Source of the DNA: DATARH01 sp963734125
GTDB lineage: Bacteria > Pseudomonadota > Alphaproteobacteria > ATCC43930 > CGMCC-115725
NCBI GenBank assembly: GCA_963734125.1
Contig: CAVTGB010000029.1
Location: forward strand, 1 to 64,000
Direction of reading: 5' to 3'
Length of the DNA stretch: 64,000 bases
A program made the position numbers and the translations under genes. Numbering within the stretch: the first letter of the stretch is position 1; each line of letters begins with the position of its first letter. The notes beneath the pieces are model-generated. The model had not been told where the DNA came from. It made no database searches and worked only from the letters and a program-made list of their open reading frames with translations. Of this stretch, positions 26,110-35,911 are shown one piece after another.

Positions 26110-28902
26110 CTAGATTTCATTCCGCACGACCCGGGTTGCGCCGGCCAGGACGATTGTTGTCAACACCCAGCCGAGCCCAATTTCGATCCACCGCCAGACT
26201 TCGAGGGCCGCGCCCCAAGTGCAGCTGGCGGCATTGGGCACCCACTGATACTTTAAACCAAAATTTACAATTGGAACGAAGGTATCGAACGAGTATACAA
26301 AGGGTGAGAACTGAATATAATAATTCGGTGGCTGCTGGAAGCGCTCGAAATATGCATAGGCTCTTGGGTCAGTCGGGGTCATGGCGCCATTGATATAGCC
26401 TATTTTGTAGAGGCAATACCCAAGAAGGATGATACCCATGGCCCAGATTAGCGCGAGGGAGGGCCTGTAGCCGTATCCAATCGTCACCCGGAGAACCCTC
26501 CGCCAAAACCAGGCGAAGCCCTGCGATTTCTTCGCGTTTTCCATTGCGATCAATACTCGTTTCCTACCCTCATTATCGCCGGCTTCGCCCAGAAACCTCG
26601 CGAGCTGTTGGTACGGTTGGGGTCTGATCCGATTCACAGCGGACTGACGCCGTAACCAATCTAGGCGCTTCTTTGCATCCGTCGCCCCGGATGCAATGTG
26701 CGCATAGACGAAACCGTCGAGATTGAGGTTACCCTCGCGTGGCCAGCTCTCTTCATCGTCTGCAAGCGCGCCGACGGAGGCGCCAGCAAGATCGAGCCGA
26801 GCTTTCTCTCCAAGATCCAGTTTGCGCCAGAAGAAACATCCGCCCACCCTCGCCCGTTGGCCGTTGAACGCGCTTTCAGCTGCGAAATTCACGCCATTAA
26901 TCTCAAGGTTCCCGGAGATCTCCGCACCAAGGAAACGCACCTCACCGTCAGCGGTGACCCCGTCCCGCAGGGATACATCACCGTTAATCCGCAGGCTGTC
27001 GGCGGCGATCGCGATACCACCCCGATTGATAAAATTGCTTTCACCGCAGCGTAGCTGTCCGCCGATCTCAGCGCCGACGAGCCCCACGGTGCCTTCAGCG
27101 GTGAAGCCGTCGTGTAGGAATACCGCGCCCAACACCTTCACCCCTTCGGCAATGAGCGCCTCTCCGCCCGGATTGATAAACACGCCACCATTGCATGAGA
27201 GTGACCCACCAATCGACGCCCCTATTAGACGCACCGTGCCCTCTGCCCTGAAGCCGTCCTGCAAATAAACACCGCCCCGCACCGTCAACCCGTCGGCATC
27301 AAGCGAACGACCTTTTGGGTTAACGAAGTTACCCTTGGTGCAAGCCAACCCGCGACCGATCTCCGCACGTCTTATGCGAACCTCCCCCTCGGCATTGAAA
27401 CCGCGGACGAGCAGGACGTCGCCGTGCACGTTCGCCGTTTCCAAGGTCAATGCTACGCTGTCCGGATTGCTAAATTTGCCAGCGTGACAATCAAGCTGCC
27501 CACCTATTTCCGTGCCCGAGAGCGATACCGCGCCCTCGGCGCTAAAGCCGTCGATCAAGAACACGTCGGCTTTGATTTTTGCTGTTTCCACCAGCAGGGC
27601 TACGCCGCCGCGGTTGGTTAAACTGCCGCTGCATGCAAACTGCCCGTCTATGTCGGCACCAAGAAAACGCACCCCACCTTCGGCACTAAAGCCGCTGCGC
27701 AGGGAAACGCCCTGCGCTTTCAGACCATCAGCGTTGAGCGCATCGCCGCCCGGGTTAAGAAAACTTCCCCCGTCGCAGAGCAGGCCCCCGTCGATGTGAA
27801 GCAGTGATAAACGAACCTCGCCCTCTGAGTGGAAGCCATTCTTAAGGATTACGTTGCCTTCCACCTTCGCTTGGTCCAGTCGTAGCGCCGCACCTCCTCG
27901 GTTGACGAATTTGCCGCCTTGGCATGCGAACTCGCCACCGACTCTAGCGCCAGGAAAGCGAACTTCACCCTCGGCCCGGAAGCCCTCGCTGAGATGTACC
28001 TGGCCTGCTCTTATGGCGTCGGCACGCAATGCCACACCACCTTGGTTCGTGAAATTGGCTCCTGCACAGTCCAGTTCACGCCCAATCTCAGCGTTGACAA
28101 GCCGGACTTCGCCTATCGCGGTGAAGCCCTCCCCTAGCTTCGCGCCTGCCCTTACGCTTAATGCATCAGCGACGAGCGCCTCGCCAGCCGGATTTTGGAA
28201 TGTGCCGCCGTTGCAGTTCAGCTGCCCTCCAACGCTGGCGCCGGCAAGCCGGACTTCGCCCATCGCCTTGAAGCCCGCGATCAGGTTCACGCTAGACCGC
28301 ACCTTTAAACCGTCCGCGAAAAGCGCGATTCCAGCAGGGTTCAGGAATGTGCCCGCGGCGCAATTCAATTGACCTCCGATTTCAGCGACTTCGAGGCTGA
28401 CTGGACCATTGGCCTGAAAACCGCCGCCCATGCTGAGCGTGCCTCGCACTGTGACTCCGCCAGCAATAAGCGCCGCGATTTGGCATCCATTGAGATTGAG
28501 CGAGTTGAGTCTCGACCACTGCAGAATCAAGGGTTGGCTCAACTGGCATCGAAAAAACATCACCGGAAAACTAACGTTGGCATTCGTGAGATCGAGGGAA
28601 CCTGTTAATCGAGCCGCGTAAATCATCACGCCCCGAGGGTTGATATGCGGCGCCGCCTCCCGGCTGATGCACAGCCAGCGGATGAGGTTGACCCGGATTT
28701 CGCGCTCTGGCCCCCAGCCTCCGGCAGACCGGGGATCGTTCTCAGAAAGGCTATCGTCGAGGCTGGGGCCGCAAATTACCATCTCGCCAGCTTCGACCGC
28801 GCGCAGGGTCTTGAGCTCAGCCTCGGCTAAGGACGGGAATTCCGCTTGTGCCAGGCGGATTAGATGGGCTGGCTCGGCGGCCGATACTGCCATCCCTACC
28901 AC
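26110..28902 (-). CDS. Large repeat protein with C-terminal membrane segments (unknown function)
   Basis: A 930-residue protein. Residues about 20-150 form a unique N-terminal domain (LIRLAQAEFPSLAEAELKTL; INPRGVMIYAARLTGSLDLT). From about 155 to 700 come eleven repeats of about 49 residues with the consensus xVxGxVxLxxGFxAEGEVRL then xGAxIGGQLxCxGGxFxNPG. Each usually keeps one cysteine. The pattern suggests a stacked right-handed beta-helix. The C-terminus has a helical stretch (RLDWLRRQSAVNRIRPQPYQ) and two hydrophobic spans (SLALIWAMGIILLGYCLYKI; IGLGWVLTTIVLAGATRVV). It resembles unstudied proteins loosely called membrane-associated oxidoreductases, with no redox motif visible. Confidence 0.8.
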   Translation of the reverse strand: MVGMAVSAAEPAHLIRLAQAEFPSLAEAELKTLRAVEAGEMVICGPSLDDSLSENDPRSAGGWGPEREIRVNLIRWLCISREAAPHINPRGVMIYAARLTGSLDLTNANVSFPVMFFRCQLSQPLILQWSRLNSLNLNGCQIAALIAGGVTVRGTLSMGGGFQANGPVSLEVAEIGGQLNCAAGTFLNPAGIALFADGLKVRSSVNLIAGFKAMGEVRLAGASVGGQLNCNGGTFQNPAGEALVADALSVRAGAKLGEGFTAIGEVRLVNAEIGRELDCAGANFTNQGGVALRADAIRAGQVHLSEGFRAEGEVRFPGARVGGEFACQGGKFVNRGGAALRLDQAKVEGNVILKNGFHSEGEVRLSLLHIDGGLLCDGGSFLNPGGDALNADGLKAQGVSLRSGFSAEGGVRFLGADIDGQFACSGSLTNRGGVALLVETAKIKADVFLIDGFSAEGAVSLSGTEIGGQLDCHAGKFSNPDSVALTLETANVHGDVLLVRGFNAEGEVRIRRAEIGRGLACTKGNFVNPKGRSLDADGLTVRGGVYLQDGFRAEGTVRLIGASIGGSLSCNGGVFINPGGEALIAEGVKVLGAVFLHDGFTAEGTVGLVGAEIGGQLRCGESNFINRGGIAIAADSLRINGDVSLRDGVTADGEVRFLGAEISGNLEINGVNFAAESAFNGQRARVGGCFFWRKLDLGEKARLDLAGASVGALADDEESWPREGNLNLDGFVYAHIASGATDAKKRLDWLRRQSAVNRIRPQPYQQLARFLGEAGDNEGRKRVLIAMENAKKSQGFAWFWRRVLRVTIGYGYRPSLALIWAMGIILLGYCLYKIGYINGAMTPTDPRAYAYFERFQQPPNYYIQFSPFVYSFDTFVPIVNFGLKYQWVPNAASCTWGAALEVWRWIEIGLGWVLTTIVLAGATRVVRNEI
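26790..28450 (-). repeat. Eleven degenerate tandem repeats of about 147 bp inside the 930-residue gene
   Basis: Each unit encodes about 49 residues. Units begin near LKVR/GLTV-type strands and end near NPGGxALxAD. DNA copies have diverged, but words such as GCCTTCGGCACTAAAGCCG and TCCGCCCGGATTGATAAA recur at regular spacing. The array spans most of the middle of the gene; the edges given are approximate. Confidence 0.7.
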
Positions 28903-28929
28903 CGAGATCGCTTACAACGTGCGGATGTA

Positions 28930-29799
28930 TCAGCGCCGGAAGTGGTGTCCGGGGAGGCCCGGCACCTTGACCCGCAGTGAATAGACCGAGGTGTGCGCGG
29001 TGAAGAAGATCGTCTTCATGTCGGGGCCGCCAAAGCACAGATTGGCCGGAACCTCGGGCGTCTTGATGATGCCGATCTGCGAGCCGTCGGGCGCGAACAC
29101 CCAGGTGCCGCCCGGACCGGTGCAGTAGACCCGCCCCTCGGCGTCGACCTTCATGCCGTCGGGCACGCCGATCTTTTCGTCCGACGACATGTCGGCGAAG
29201 ATCCGCCGGCGCACCATGTTGCCGGCGCTGTCGAGGTCGATCGCGTGGATGTACGCCGCCTGCCTGGTATTGGCGATATAGAGCGTGCGCTCGTCCGGTG
29301 AGAAGGCGAGTCCGTTCGGATATTCGACATCACAAATGTGGCTGGCCGAGCCGTCCGGCTTGACGCGGTAGACCGCGGAGGGGTCGAGCTCGCGCTCGGC
29401 CAAGGGGATGCGCAGCCCCGGATTGGTGAAATAGATGCTGCCGTCCGACTTGCAGACGAGGTCGTTGGGGCGGCTCAATCGCTTTCCCTCGAAGCGGTCG
29501 ATAAAAACTTCGGAGGAAGCAAACTTGCCGTCGGCCGGCCAGCGCGTCAGGCGCCGGTTGCCGCCCTCGCAGATGATGAGCCGGCCCTGCGGATCGAACG
29601 TCGTGCCGTTGCCCTCGCCGGTGTTCTGGCGCAACAGTTCGGCGGGGCTGCCGGGGCGGAGCCGGTAGAATTTGCTCTCCCGCACATCGACAAAATAATA
29701 GAACCCGCCCGGATGCCAGAGCGGCCCTTCGGTGAAGGTGAAGCCGGTGGCAAGGCGCTGAGCCTCACCCGGCTCGACGATCTGCGACAATCCCTGCAT
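28930..29799 (-). CDS. SMP-30/gluconolactonase/LRE family protein
   Basis: A 289-residue six-bladed beta-propeller lactonase. FTFTEGPLWHPGGFYYFVDV carries the metal-ligand Glu, GNGTTFDPQGRLIICEGGNR and LSRPNDLVCKSDGSIYFTNP supply the Asn/Asp ligands, and NGLAFSPDERTLYIANTRQ and GVPDGMKVDAEGRVYCTGPG include the catalytic Asp. Such enzymes open sugar-acid or other lactones with a divalent metal. There is no signal peptide. The upstream region is divergent with the M20 peptidase gene 77 bp away. Confidence 0.9.
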   Translation of the reverse strand: MQGLSQIVEPGEAQRLATGFTFTEGPLWHPGGFYYFVDVRESKFYRLRPGSPAELLRQNTGEGNGTTFDPQGRLIICEGGNRRLTRWPADGKFASSEVFIDRFEGKRLSRPNDLVCKSDGSIYFTNPGLRIPLAERELDPSAVYRVKPDGSASHICDVEYPNGLAFSPDERTLYIANTRQAAYIHAIDLDSAGNMVRRRIFADMSSDEKIGVPDGMKVDAEGRVYCTGPGGTWVFAPDGSQIGIIKTPEVPANLCFGGPDMKTIFFTAHTSVYSLRVKVPGLPGHHFRR

Positions 29800-29876
29800 G
29801 ACACTCCCTCCCTCTGGGAACCGCTTTCAGCGTATCCTAGGGTGTGGTCTCCGCGCTGTCCAATTCGGGAGGATGC

Positions 29877-31295
29877 ATGACCCGCGCCGCCGCCATTGCC
29901 GCCGCCGAGCGCTATTTCGATGACGGCGGGTTTGTCGCCGACCTCGCGCGCCGCGTCGCGATCCCGACCGAGAGCCAGGTCGAGGGACGCCTGCCAGTGC
30001 TCCGCGCCTATCTGGCCGACGAGATCGCGCCCTCCTTGGCCCGGCTCGGCTTTTCGAGCGAGATCATCGACAACCCGGCTCAATCAACGACAGGACAGGG
30101 CGGCCCCATACTGATCGCCGAGCGGCGCGAGGACGGCACCCAAACGACGGTGTTCGGCTATGGTCACGGCGATGTCATCCGCGGGCTCGAGCCGCAATGG
30201 CAGGACGGGCTGTCGCCCTGGCGCCTGCAGCAGGAGGGCGACCGGCTCTACGGCCGCGGCACCGCCGACAACAAGGGCCAGCACACGATCAACCTGGCGG
30301 CGCTCGGCTGCGTGCTGCAGACGCGCGGCCGGCTCGGCTTTAATGCGGTGTTCCTGATCGAGACCGGCGAAGAGGTCGGCTCGCCCGGGCTGCGCGAGGT
30401 ATGCCGGCAGTACAAGGACCGGCTCAAGGGCGACGTGCTGATCGCCTCGGACGGGCCGCGCCTCGCGCCGGAGCGGCCGACGATCTTCCTCGGGGCTCGC
30501 GGTGCGATGAATTTCGATCTCTCGGTCGAATTGCGCGAGGGGGCGCATCATTCCGGCAATTGGGGCGGGCTCTTGGCCAATCCCGGGGTCATCCTCGCCC
30601 ACGCGTTAGCGACGATCACCACGCCGAAAGGCGCGATCCGGGTGCGCGAGTGGGTGCCGAGCCATTTGCCCAACTCGGTGCGCGCGGCGCTGGCCGACTG
30701 TCCGGTCGAGTCCCAGGGCGAGGGCGGCGAAGGCGCGCCCGCAATCGACCTCGATTGGGGCGAACCCGGGCTCAGCCCGAGCGAAAAGGTGTTCGGCTGG
30801 TGCAGCTTCGAGGTGCTGGCGTTCGCCACCGGCAACCCCGACAACCCGGTCAACGCGATCCCGCCCACGGCCAAGGCGACCTGCCAGATCCGCTTTGTCG
30901 TCGGCGTCGATCCCGAGAATTTCCTCCCCGCGCTGCGCCGCCACCTCGACGCGCACGGCTTTGCGATGGTCCGGATCGAGCGCTGGGCGAAGGCCTATTT
31001 CCCGGCGACACGGCTCGACCCCGACCACCCCTGGGTCCGCTGGGCGGCCGACTCGATCACAGAGACAACCGGCAAGTCGGCGGCCATCCTGCCCAATCTC
31101 GGCGGCTCATTGCCGAACGACATTTTCGCGCATGATCTCGGCCTGCCGACGGTGTGGGTCCCGCATTCCTACGCAGCGTGTTCGCAGCACGCGCCGAACG
31201 AGCATATGCTGGCCCCGCTGGCGCGCGAGGCCCTGAGGGTCATGGCCGGGATCTACTGGGATTTGGGGGAACCCGGGGTCCCGAGCCGGACCTGA
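29877..31295 (+). CDS. M20 family metallopeptidase
   Basis: A 472-residue di-zinc amidohydrolase/peptidase. VFGYGHGDVIRGLEPQWQDG carries the first metal His/Asp, LYGRGTADNKGQHTINLAAL the bridging Asp, and FLIETGEEVGSPGLREVCRQ the catalytic Glu pair. A dimerisation domain follows (GAHHSGNWGGLLANPG). The last ligand region is PHSYAACSQHAPNEHMLAPL. Relatives cleave N-acyl amino acids or short peptides. GGGAGG stands just before the ATG at 29877. Confidence 0.9.
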   Translation: MTRAAAIAAAERYFDDGGFVADLARRVAIPTESQVEGRLPVLRAYLADEIAPSLARLGFSSEIIDNPAQSTTGQGGPILIAERREDGTQTTVFGYGHGDVIRGLEPQWQDGLSPWRLQQEGDRLYGRGTADNKGQHTINLAALGCVLQTRGRLGFNAVFLIETGEEVGSPGLREVCRQYKDRLKGDVLIASDGPRLAPERPTIFLGARGAMNFDLSVELREGAHHSGNWGGLLANPGVILAHALATITTPKGAIRVREWVPSHLPNSVRAALADCPVESQGEGGEGAPAIDLDWGEPGLSPSEKVFGWCSFEVLAFATGNPDNPVNAIPPTAKATCQIRFVVGVDPENFLPALRRHLDAHGFAMVRIERWAKAYFPATRLDPDHPWVRWAADSITETTGKSAAILPNLGGSLPNDIFAHDLGLPTVWVPHSYAACSQHAPNEHMLAPLAREALRVMAGIYWDLGEPGVPSRT

Positions 31296-31334
31296 TCGGG
31301 AGGCGATTCCGCAGCACCGGCGCTCGCGAGAGGG

Positions 31335-31410
31335 TGGTGGGCGATGAGGGACTCGAACCCCCGACCCCCTCGGTGTAAACGAGATGCTCTGCCAGCTGAG
31401 CTAATCGCCC
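31335..31410 (-). tRNA. tRNA-Val (anticodon TAC)
   Basis: The minus strand folds as a full cloverleaf: acceptor GGGCGAT/ATCGCCC, D arm AGCTC...GAGC, anticodon stem TCTCG/CGAGG with loop TTTACAC (anticodon TAC), and T arm GGGGGTTCGAGTCCC with its TTCGA loop. Discriminator A and an encoded CCA end lie at 31335-31338. It sits between the M20 gene and HU. Confidence 0.95.
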
Positions 31411-31471
31411 CAACCTTGCGGATCCGGACGTCGCAGCGCTCGCCCGGGACGGCGCTGGGGTCAGCCCGTCA

Positions 31472-31744
31472 CTAGTTGAGTTCGTCGCGCAAACGCTTGC
31501 CGGGCTTGAACTTGGCTTGTTTTGACGCGGCGATCTTGATCTTCTCGCCGGTCCGGGGGTTGCGGCCTTCTGACGCGGCGCGGCGAGCGACCGAGAACGT
31601 ACCAAACCCGACGAGACGGACCTCACTGCCGCTCTTCAATGCGCCGGTGATCGATTCGAATACCGCTTCGACCGCCTTGTTAGCAGCCGATTTCGACAGA
31701 TCGGACTTGCCGGCAACGGCATCGACGAGTTCGTTTCTGTTCAC
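31472..31744 (-). CDS. hupB: DNA-binding protein HU (beta type)
   Basis: A 90-residue histone-like protein. MNRNELVDAVAGKSDLSKSA is the helical dimerisation part. VRLVGFGTFSVARRAASEGR with NPRTGEKIKIAASKQAKFKP is the DNA-wrapping arm and its tip, including the conserved RNP. The start is a GTG at 31744, following a GGGGG stretch. It lies downstream of lon, as in many alphaproteobacteria, and probably bends and compacts DNA as a dimer. Confidence 0.95.
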   Translation of the reverse strand: MNRNELVDAVAGKSDLSKSAANKAVEAVFESITGALKSGSEVRLVGFGTFSVARRAASEGRNPRTGEKIKIAASKQAKFKPGKRLRDELN

Positions 31745-31928
31745 GTGTAGCCCCCTCAGCGAGAATGCGGAAATTTGCGTGCGAATTCCGCCGAAGAGTG
31801 TAGAGCGGCCTCCGGGGCGGGTCAACGCCACTCCACCAGCCGAAAGCGAGCTTTTTTCGATTGTTACCCGCTGTTGTCGCCTGCCGGCATGAACTTGCCG
31901 GCGCGGCGACAACCCAGCGCAATACGCA

Positions 31929-34337
31929 TCAATGCGTTAGAAGCCCCGGCCGCTCTTCGCTCGTCGCGGGAATAACCGGCGGCGCATCGGGCTCTTCCTC
32001 CCACTCGATCGGGATCAGCGGTCTGACCAGCGCATTTGCGAGCACTTCATCGACCGTGCTCGTCGGGATGATCTGGAGCCCACGCTTGACGTTGTCGGGA
32101 ATCTCGGCGAGATCCTTCTCGTTCTCCGACGGGATCAGCACGGTCTTGAGCCCACCGCGCAAGGCCGCCAAGAGCTTTTCCTTCAAGCCGCCGATCGGCA
32201 ATACCCGGCCGCGCAGCGTGATCTCGCCGGTCATCGCGATGTCGCGTTTCACCGGAATTCCGGTCAGGACCGAAACGATCGAGGTGACCATCGCGACCCC
32301 GGCCGAAGGACCGTCCTTGGGCGTCGCACCTTCCGGCACGTGCACGTGGATGTCCTTTTTCTCGAAGATCGGCGGTTTGATGCCGTAAGCCTGGCTGCGC
32401 GATTTGACAAAGCTCTCGGCCGCCTGGACCGATTCCTTCATGACGTCGCCGAGCTTGCCGGTCGCCGTGACCCGCCCCTTGCCGGGAAGGGTCACCGCCT
32501 CGATCGTCAAGAGTTCGCCGCCGACCTCGGTCCAAGCGAGGCCCGTCGTGACCCCGACCAGATCCTCGCTTTCAGCTTCGCCAAAGCGGAACCGCCGCAC
32601 GCCCGCGTATTTCTCGAGATTGCGCCGCGTCACGGCGACCTTGTCGCCCTTCTTCTTCGTCAAAATGTCCTTGATCGCCTTGCGGGTGAGATTGGCGATC
32701 TCGCGCTCCAGATTGCGCACCCCGGCTTCGCGCGTGTAGTAGCGGCACAGGTCCCGCAGCGCGTCTTCGCTGATGCTCCACTCGCCCTTTTTGAGGCCGT
32801 GCGCCTTGATCTGTTTTTGGATCAGGTGGCGCTTGGCGATCTCGATCTTCTCGTCCTCGGTATAGCCGGGCAGCCGAATGATCTCCATGCGGTCCATCAG
32901 CGGCTGCGGCATGCGCAGCGTGTTGGCCGTCGTCACGAACAAGACGTCCGACAGATCGTAATCGACCTCGAGATAGTGATCGTTGAACGTCGAGTTCTGC
33001 TCGGGATCGAGGACTTCCAGGAGCGCCGAGGACGGATCGCCCCGCCAATCCTGGCCGAGCTTGTCAACTTCGTCCAACAGGAACAGCGGGTTCGATGATT
33101 TGGCCTTTTTCATGCCCTGAAGCACCTTGCCGGGCATCGACCCGATATAGGTGCGGCGGTGGCCGCGAATTTCCGCTTCATCGCGCATGCCGCCCAAGGA
33201 CATGCGCACGAAATTACGCCCGGTGGCGCGCGCGACCGACTTGCCGAGCGAGGTCTTGCCGACCCCAGGCGGGCCGACCAGGCACAGGATCGGTCCCTTC
33301 AGCTTTCTCATCCGCTGCTGGACGGCGAGGTATTCGAGGATCCGTTCCTTGACCTTTTCCAGCCCGAAATGATCGGCGTTGAGAACGCGCTCGGCGGCGT
33401 TGATGTCGCGCTTGATCTTGGTCCGCTTCAGCCACGGCAGTGACAGCATCCAATCGAGATAATTGCGCACGACCGTCGCCTCGGCCGACATCGGGCTCAT
33501 GCTGCGCAGCTTCTTGAGTTCCGCGAGCGCCTTGTCGTGGGCTTCCTTCGAGAGCTTGGTCTTGTTGATCTTGTCTTCGAGTTCGGCCATCTCGTCCTTG
33601 CCGTCCTCGCCCTCGCCGAGCTCCTTCTGGATCGCCTTCAACTGCTCGTTCAGATAGTACTCGCGTTGGGTCTTCTCCATCTGGCGCTTGACGCGGTTGC
33701 GGATCCGCTTCTCGACCTGCAGGACGCCGATCTCGCCCTCCATGTAACCGAACACCTTTTCCAGCCGCTCGGAGACGGTTTCGGTTTCGAGCAGTTCCTG
33801 CTTCTCGGCGATTTTCAAGGTCAGGTGCGAGGCGACCGTATCGGCGAGTTTGCCGGGATCGTCGATCTGATTGATCGAGACCAGGACCTCGGGCGGTATC
33901 TTCTTGTTCAGCTTGATGTATTGCTCGAACTGCGCGATCACGGTGCGCGACAGCGCCGAGATTTCCTGGTGCGCGCCCGGCTTTTCGCCGATCACTTCAG
34001 CGTGCGCCTGAAAGAACATCTCGTTCTCGGCGAAGCGCTGGATGCGGGCACGCTGGCCGCCCTCGACCAGCACCTTGACCGTGCCATCGGGGAGCTTCAA
34101 CAGCTGCAGCACCGTGCCGATCGTACCGATCATGTAGATGTCGGCAGTGGAGGGATCGTCCTGCGCCGCGTTCTTCTGGGTGACGAGCAGGATCTGCTTA
34201 TCGTCCTTCATCACGTCCTCGAGCGCCCGCACCGATTTCTCGCGGCCGACGAAGAGCGGCACGATCATGTGTGGGAACACCACGATGTCGCGGAGTGGCA
34301 GGACCGGATAGAGCGCAGCGCGGCCAGTGTCTAACAT
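31929..34337 (-). CDS. lon: ATP-dependent protease La
   Basis: An 802-residue AAA+ serine protease. The N-domain starts YPVLPLRDIVVFPHMIVPLF. A coiled region (REYYLNEQLKAIQKELGEGE) is followed by Walker A CLVGPPGVGKTSLGKS near residue 352 and Walker B NPLFLLDEVDKLGQDWRGDP. The C-terminal protease domain has the catalytic serine in TPKDGPSAGVAMVTS (near 679) and the lysine in GGLKEKLLAALRGG (near 721). It degrades misfolded and regulatory proteins. The ATG at 34337 is chosen because MLDTGRAALYPVLPLRD matches the family start. Confidence 0.97.
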   Translation of the reverse strand: MLDTGRAALYPVLPLRDIVVFPHMIVPLFVGREKSVRALEDVMKDDKQILLVTQKNAAQDDPSTADIYMIGTIGTVLQLLKLPDGTVKVLVEGGQRARIQRFAENEMFFQAHAEVIGEKPGAHQEISALSRTVIAQFEQYIKLNKKIPPEVLVSINQIDDPGKLADTVASHLTLKIAEKQELLETETVSERLEKVFGYMEGEIGVLQVEKRIRNRVKRQMEKTQREYYLNEQLKAIQKELGEGEDGKDEMAELEDKINKTKLSKEAHDKALAELKKLRSMSPMSAEATVVRNYLDWMLSLPWLKRTKIKRDINAAERVLNADHFGLEKVKERILEYLAVQQRMRKLKGPILCLVGPPGVGKTSLGKSVARATGRNFVRMSLGGMRDEAEIRGHRRTYIGSMPGKVLQGMKKAKSSNPLFLLDEVDKLGQDWRGDPSSALLEVLDPEQNSTFNDHYLEVDYDLSDVLFVTTANTLRMPQPLMDRMEIIRLPGYTEDEKIEIAKRHLIQKQIKAHGLKKGEWSISEDALRDLCRYYTREAGVRNLEREIANLTRKAIKDILTKKKGDKVAVTRRNLEKYAGVRRFRFGEAESEDLVGVTTGLAWTEVGGELLTIEAVTLPGKGRVTATGKLGDVMKESVQAAESFVKSRSQAYGIKPPIFEKKDIHVHVPEGATPKDGPSAGVAMVTSIVSVLTGIPVKRDIAMTGEITLRGRVLPIGGLKEKLLAALRGGLKTVLIPSENEKDLAEIPDNVKRGLQIIPTSTVDEVLANALVRPLIPIEWEEEPDAPPVIPATSEERPGLLTH

Positions 34338-34493
34338 GAGCCCTCTTAGGTCAAAGACCGCCCGCCGACGCACCCAGCGGCCGGTAGATAAGCCGTGTTT
34401 AGGTTGGCGTCCTCATCCCGACCTTCAAGGCGGCGGGATCAGGATGCCGCAGGCCCCCACCCCTCTCCGGCTTGCCGGCGCAGGGCAGGACAC

Positions 34494-35759
34494 TCAGTCG
34501 CCAGTGCCGACGTCGCCCCGGCGATCCGAATAGATGTGGAGGGGCTTAGCGCGGCCCTCGACAACCTCGCGGTTGATGACCATCTCGCTGACCCCGGCAA
34601 GGCTCGGCAGGTCGAACATCGAATCGAGAAGGATCGCCTCCATGATCGAGCGCAGGCCGCGGGCGCCGGTTTTGCGGGCGATCGCCTTGTGGGCGATGCC
34701 GCGCAGCGCCTCCTCGGTCAGTTCGAGGCGGACATCTTCCATCTCGAACAGCCGCTGGTACTGCTTGACGAGGGCATTCTTCGGCTTCACCAGGATGTCG
34801 ACGAGGGTGTCCTCGTCAAGGTCGTCGAGCGTGGCGACGACCGGCAGCCGGCCGACGAATTCCGGGATCAGCCCGAATTTCAAGAGATCTTCCGGCTCGA
34901 GATCCTTGAGGACCTCGCCGGTTTTGCGCTCGTCGGGCCCGCGCACCTCGGCACCGAAACCGATCGAGGTACCCTGGCGGCGCTGGGCGATGATCTTTTC
35001 GAGCCCGGAAAACGCGCCGCCGCAGACGAAGAGAATGTTGGTGGTATCGACCTGCAGGAATTCCTGCTGCGGGTGCTTGCGCCCGCCCTGCGGGGGCACC
35101 GAGGCGATGGTGCCCTCCATGATCTTCAAGAGCGCCTGCTGCACCCCTTCGCCCGAAACGTCGCGGGTGATCGAGGGGTTGTCGGATTTGCGCGAGATCT
35201 TGTCTACTTCGTCGATATAGACGATGCCGCGCTGGGCCCGCTCGACATTGTAGTCAGCCGATTGCAAGAGCTTCAAAATGATGTTCTCGACATCCTCGCC
35301 GACATAACCGGCTTCGGTCAGCGTCGTCGCATCGGCCATCGTGAACGGCACATCGATGATGCGCGCAAGGGTCTGCGCCAGCAGCGTCTTCCCCGACCCG
35401 GTCGGCCCAACCAGGAGGATGTTCGATTTGGCGAGTTCGACGTCGTTGTTTTTCGACCCGTGCGCCAGGCGTTTGTAATGGTTGTGCACGGCGACCGAGA
35501 GCACCCGCTTGGCGTGGTCCTGGCCGATCACGTAATCGTCGAGAACCCGGCAGATGTCGCGCGGCCCCGGCACCCCGTCGCGCGATTTGACCAGCGTCGT
35601 CTTGTGCTCCTCCCGGATGATGTCCATGCAGAGCTCGACGCATTCGTCGCAGATAAAGACGGTCGGACCCGCAATCAGCTTCCTGACTTCGTGCTGGCTC
35701 TTACCGCAGAACGAGCAGTACAGCGTGTTTTTCGAGTCGCTACCGCTGGACTTTGTCAT
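34494..35759 (-). CDS. clpX: ATP-dependent Clp protease ATP-binding subunit ClpX
   Basis: A 421-residue AAA+ unfoldase that feeds ClpP. The N-terminal zinc domain has Cys15, Cys18, Cys37 and Cys40 (LYCSFCGKS...VFICDECVEL). Walker A is ILLVGPTGSGKTLLAQTLAR near residue 118, Walker B is GIVYIDEVDKISRK, and the RKTGARGLRSIMEAILLDSM sensor 2 region is present. The IGF-type loop for ClpP docking appears as TSIGFGAEVRG. The start at 35759 gives the standard N-terminus. clpP lies 152 bp upstream. Confidence 0.97.
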   Translation of the reverse strand: MTKSSGSDSKNTLYCSFCGKSQHEVRKLIAGPTVFICDECVELCMDIIREEHKTTLVKSRDGVPGPRDICRVLDDYVIGQDHAKRVLSVAVHNHYKRLAHGSKNNDVELAKSNILLVGPTGSGKTLLAQTLARIIDVPFTMADATTLTEAGYVGEDVENIILKLLQSADYNVERAQRGIVYIDEVDKISRKSDNPSITRDVSGEGVQQALLKIMEGTIASVPPQGGRKHPQQEFLQVDTTNILFVCGGAFSGLEKIIAQRRQGTSIGFGAEVRGPDERKTGEVLKDLEPEDLLKFGLIPEFVGRLPVVATLDDLDEDTLVDILVKPKNALVKQYQRLFEMEDVRLELTEEALRGIAHKAIARKTGARGLRSIMEAILLDSMFDLPSLAGVSEMVINREVVEGRAKPLHIYSDRRGDVGTGD

Positions 35760-35911
35760 CGCCACTCCATCACCGGGTCCGGCGCGGCCATCCGATCGGA
35801 TGAGCTGGCCTCGCCACCCCGGGGCCCGACCCGGGCACCGCACCGGTCATCCTGGGCCGGCTCTCGAATTATATGTGCTCCTGATCGATCAACAACTAAT
35901 TAAATGTAGGC

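Noticed and set aside
26040..26112. Plus-strand fragment CGAYPEIIAAVKLAAGKKRG before a stop
   Set aside because: It resembles the end of some coding sequence but is too short to identify, and has no start or ribosome site.
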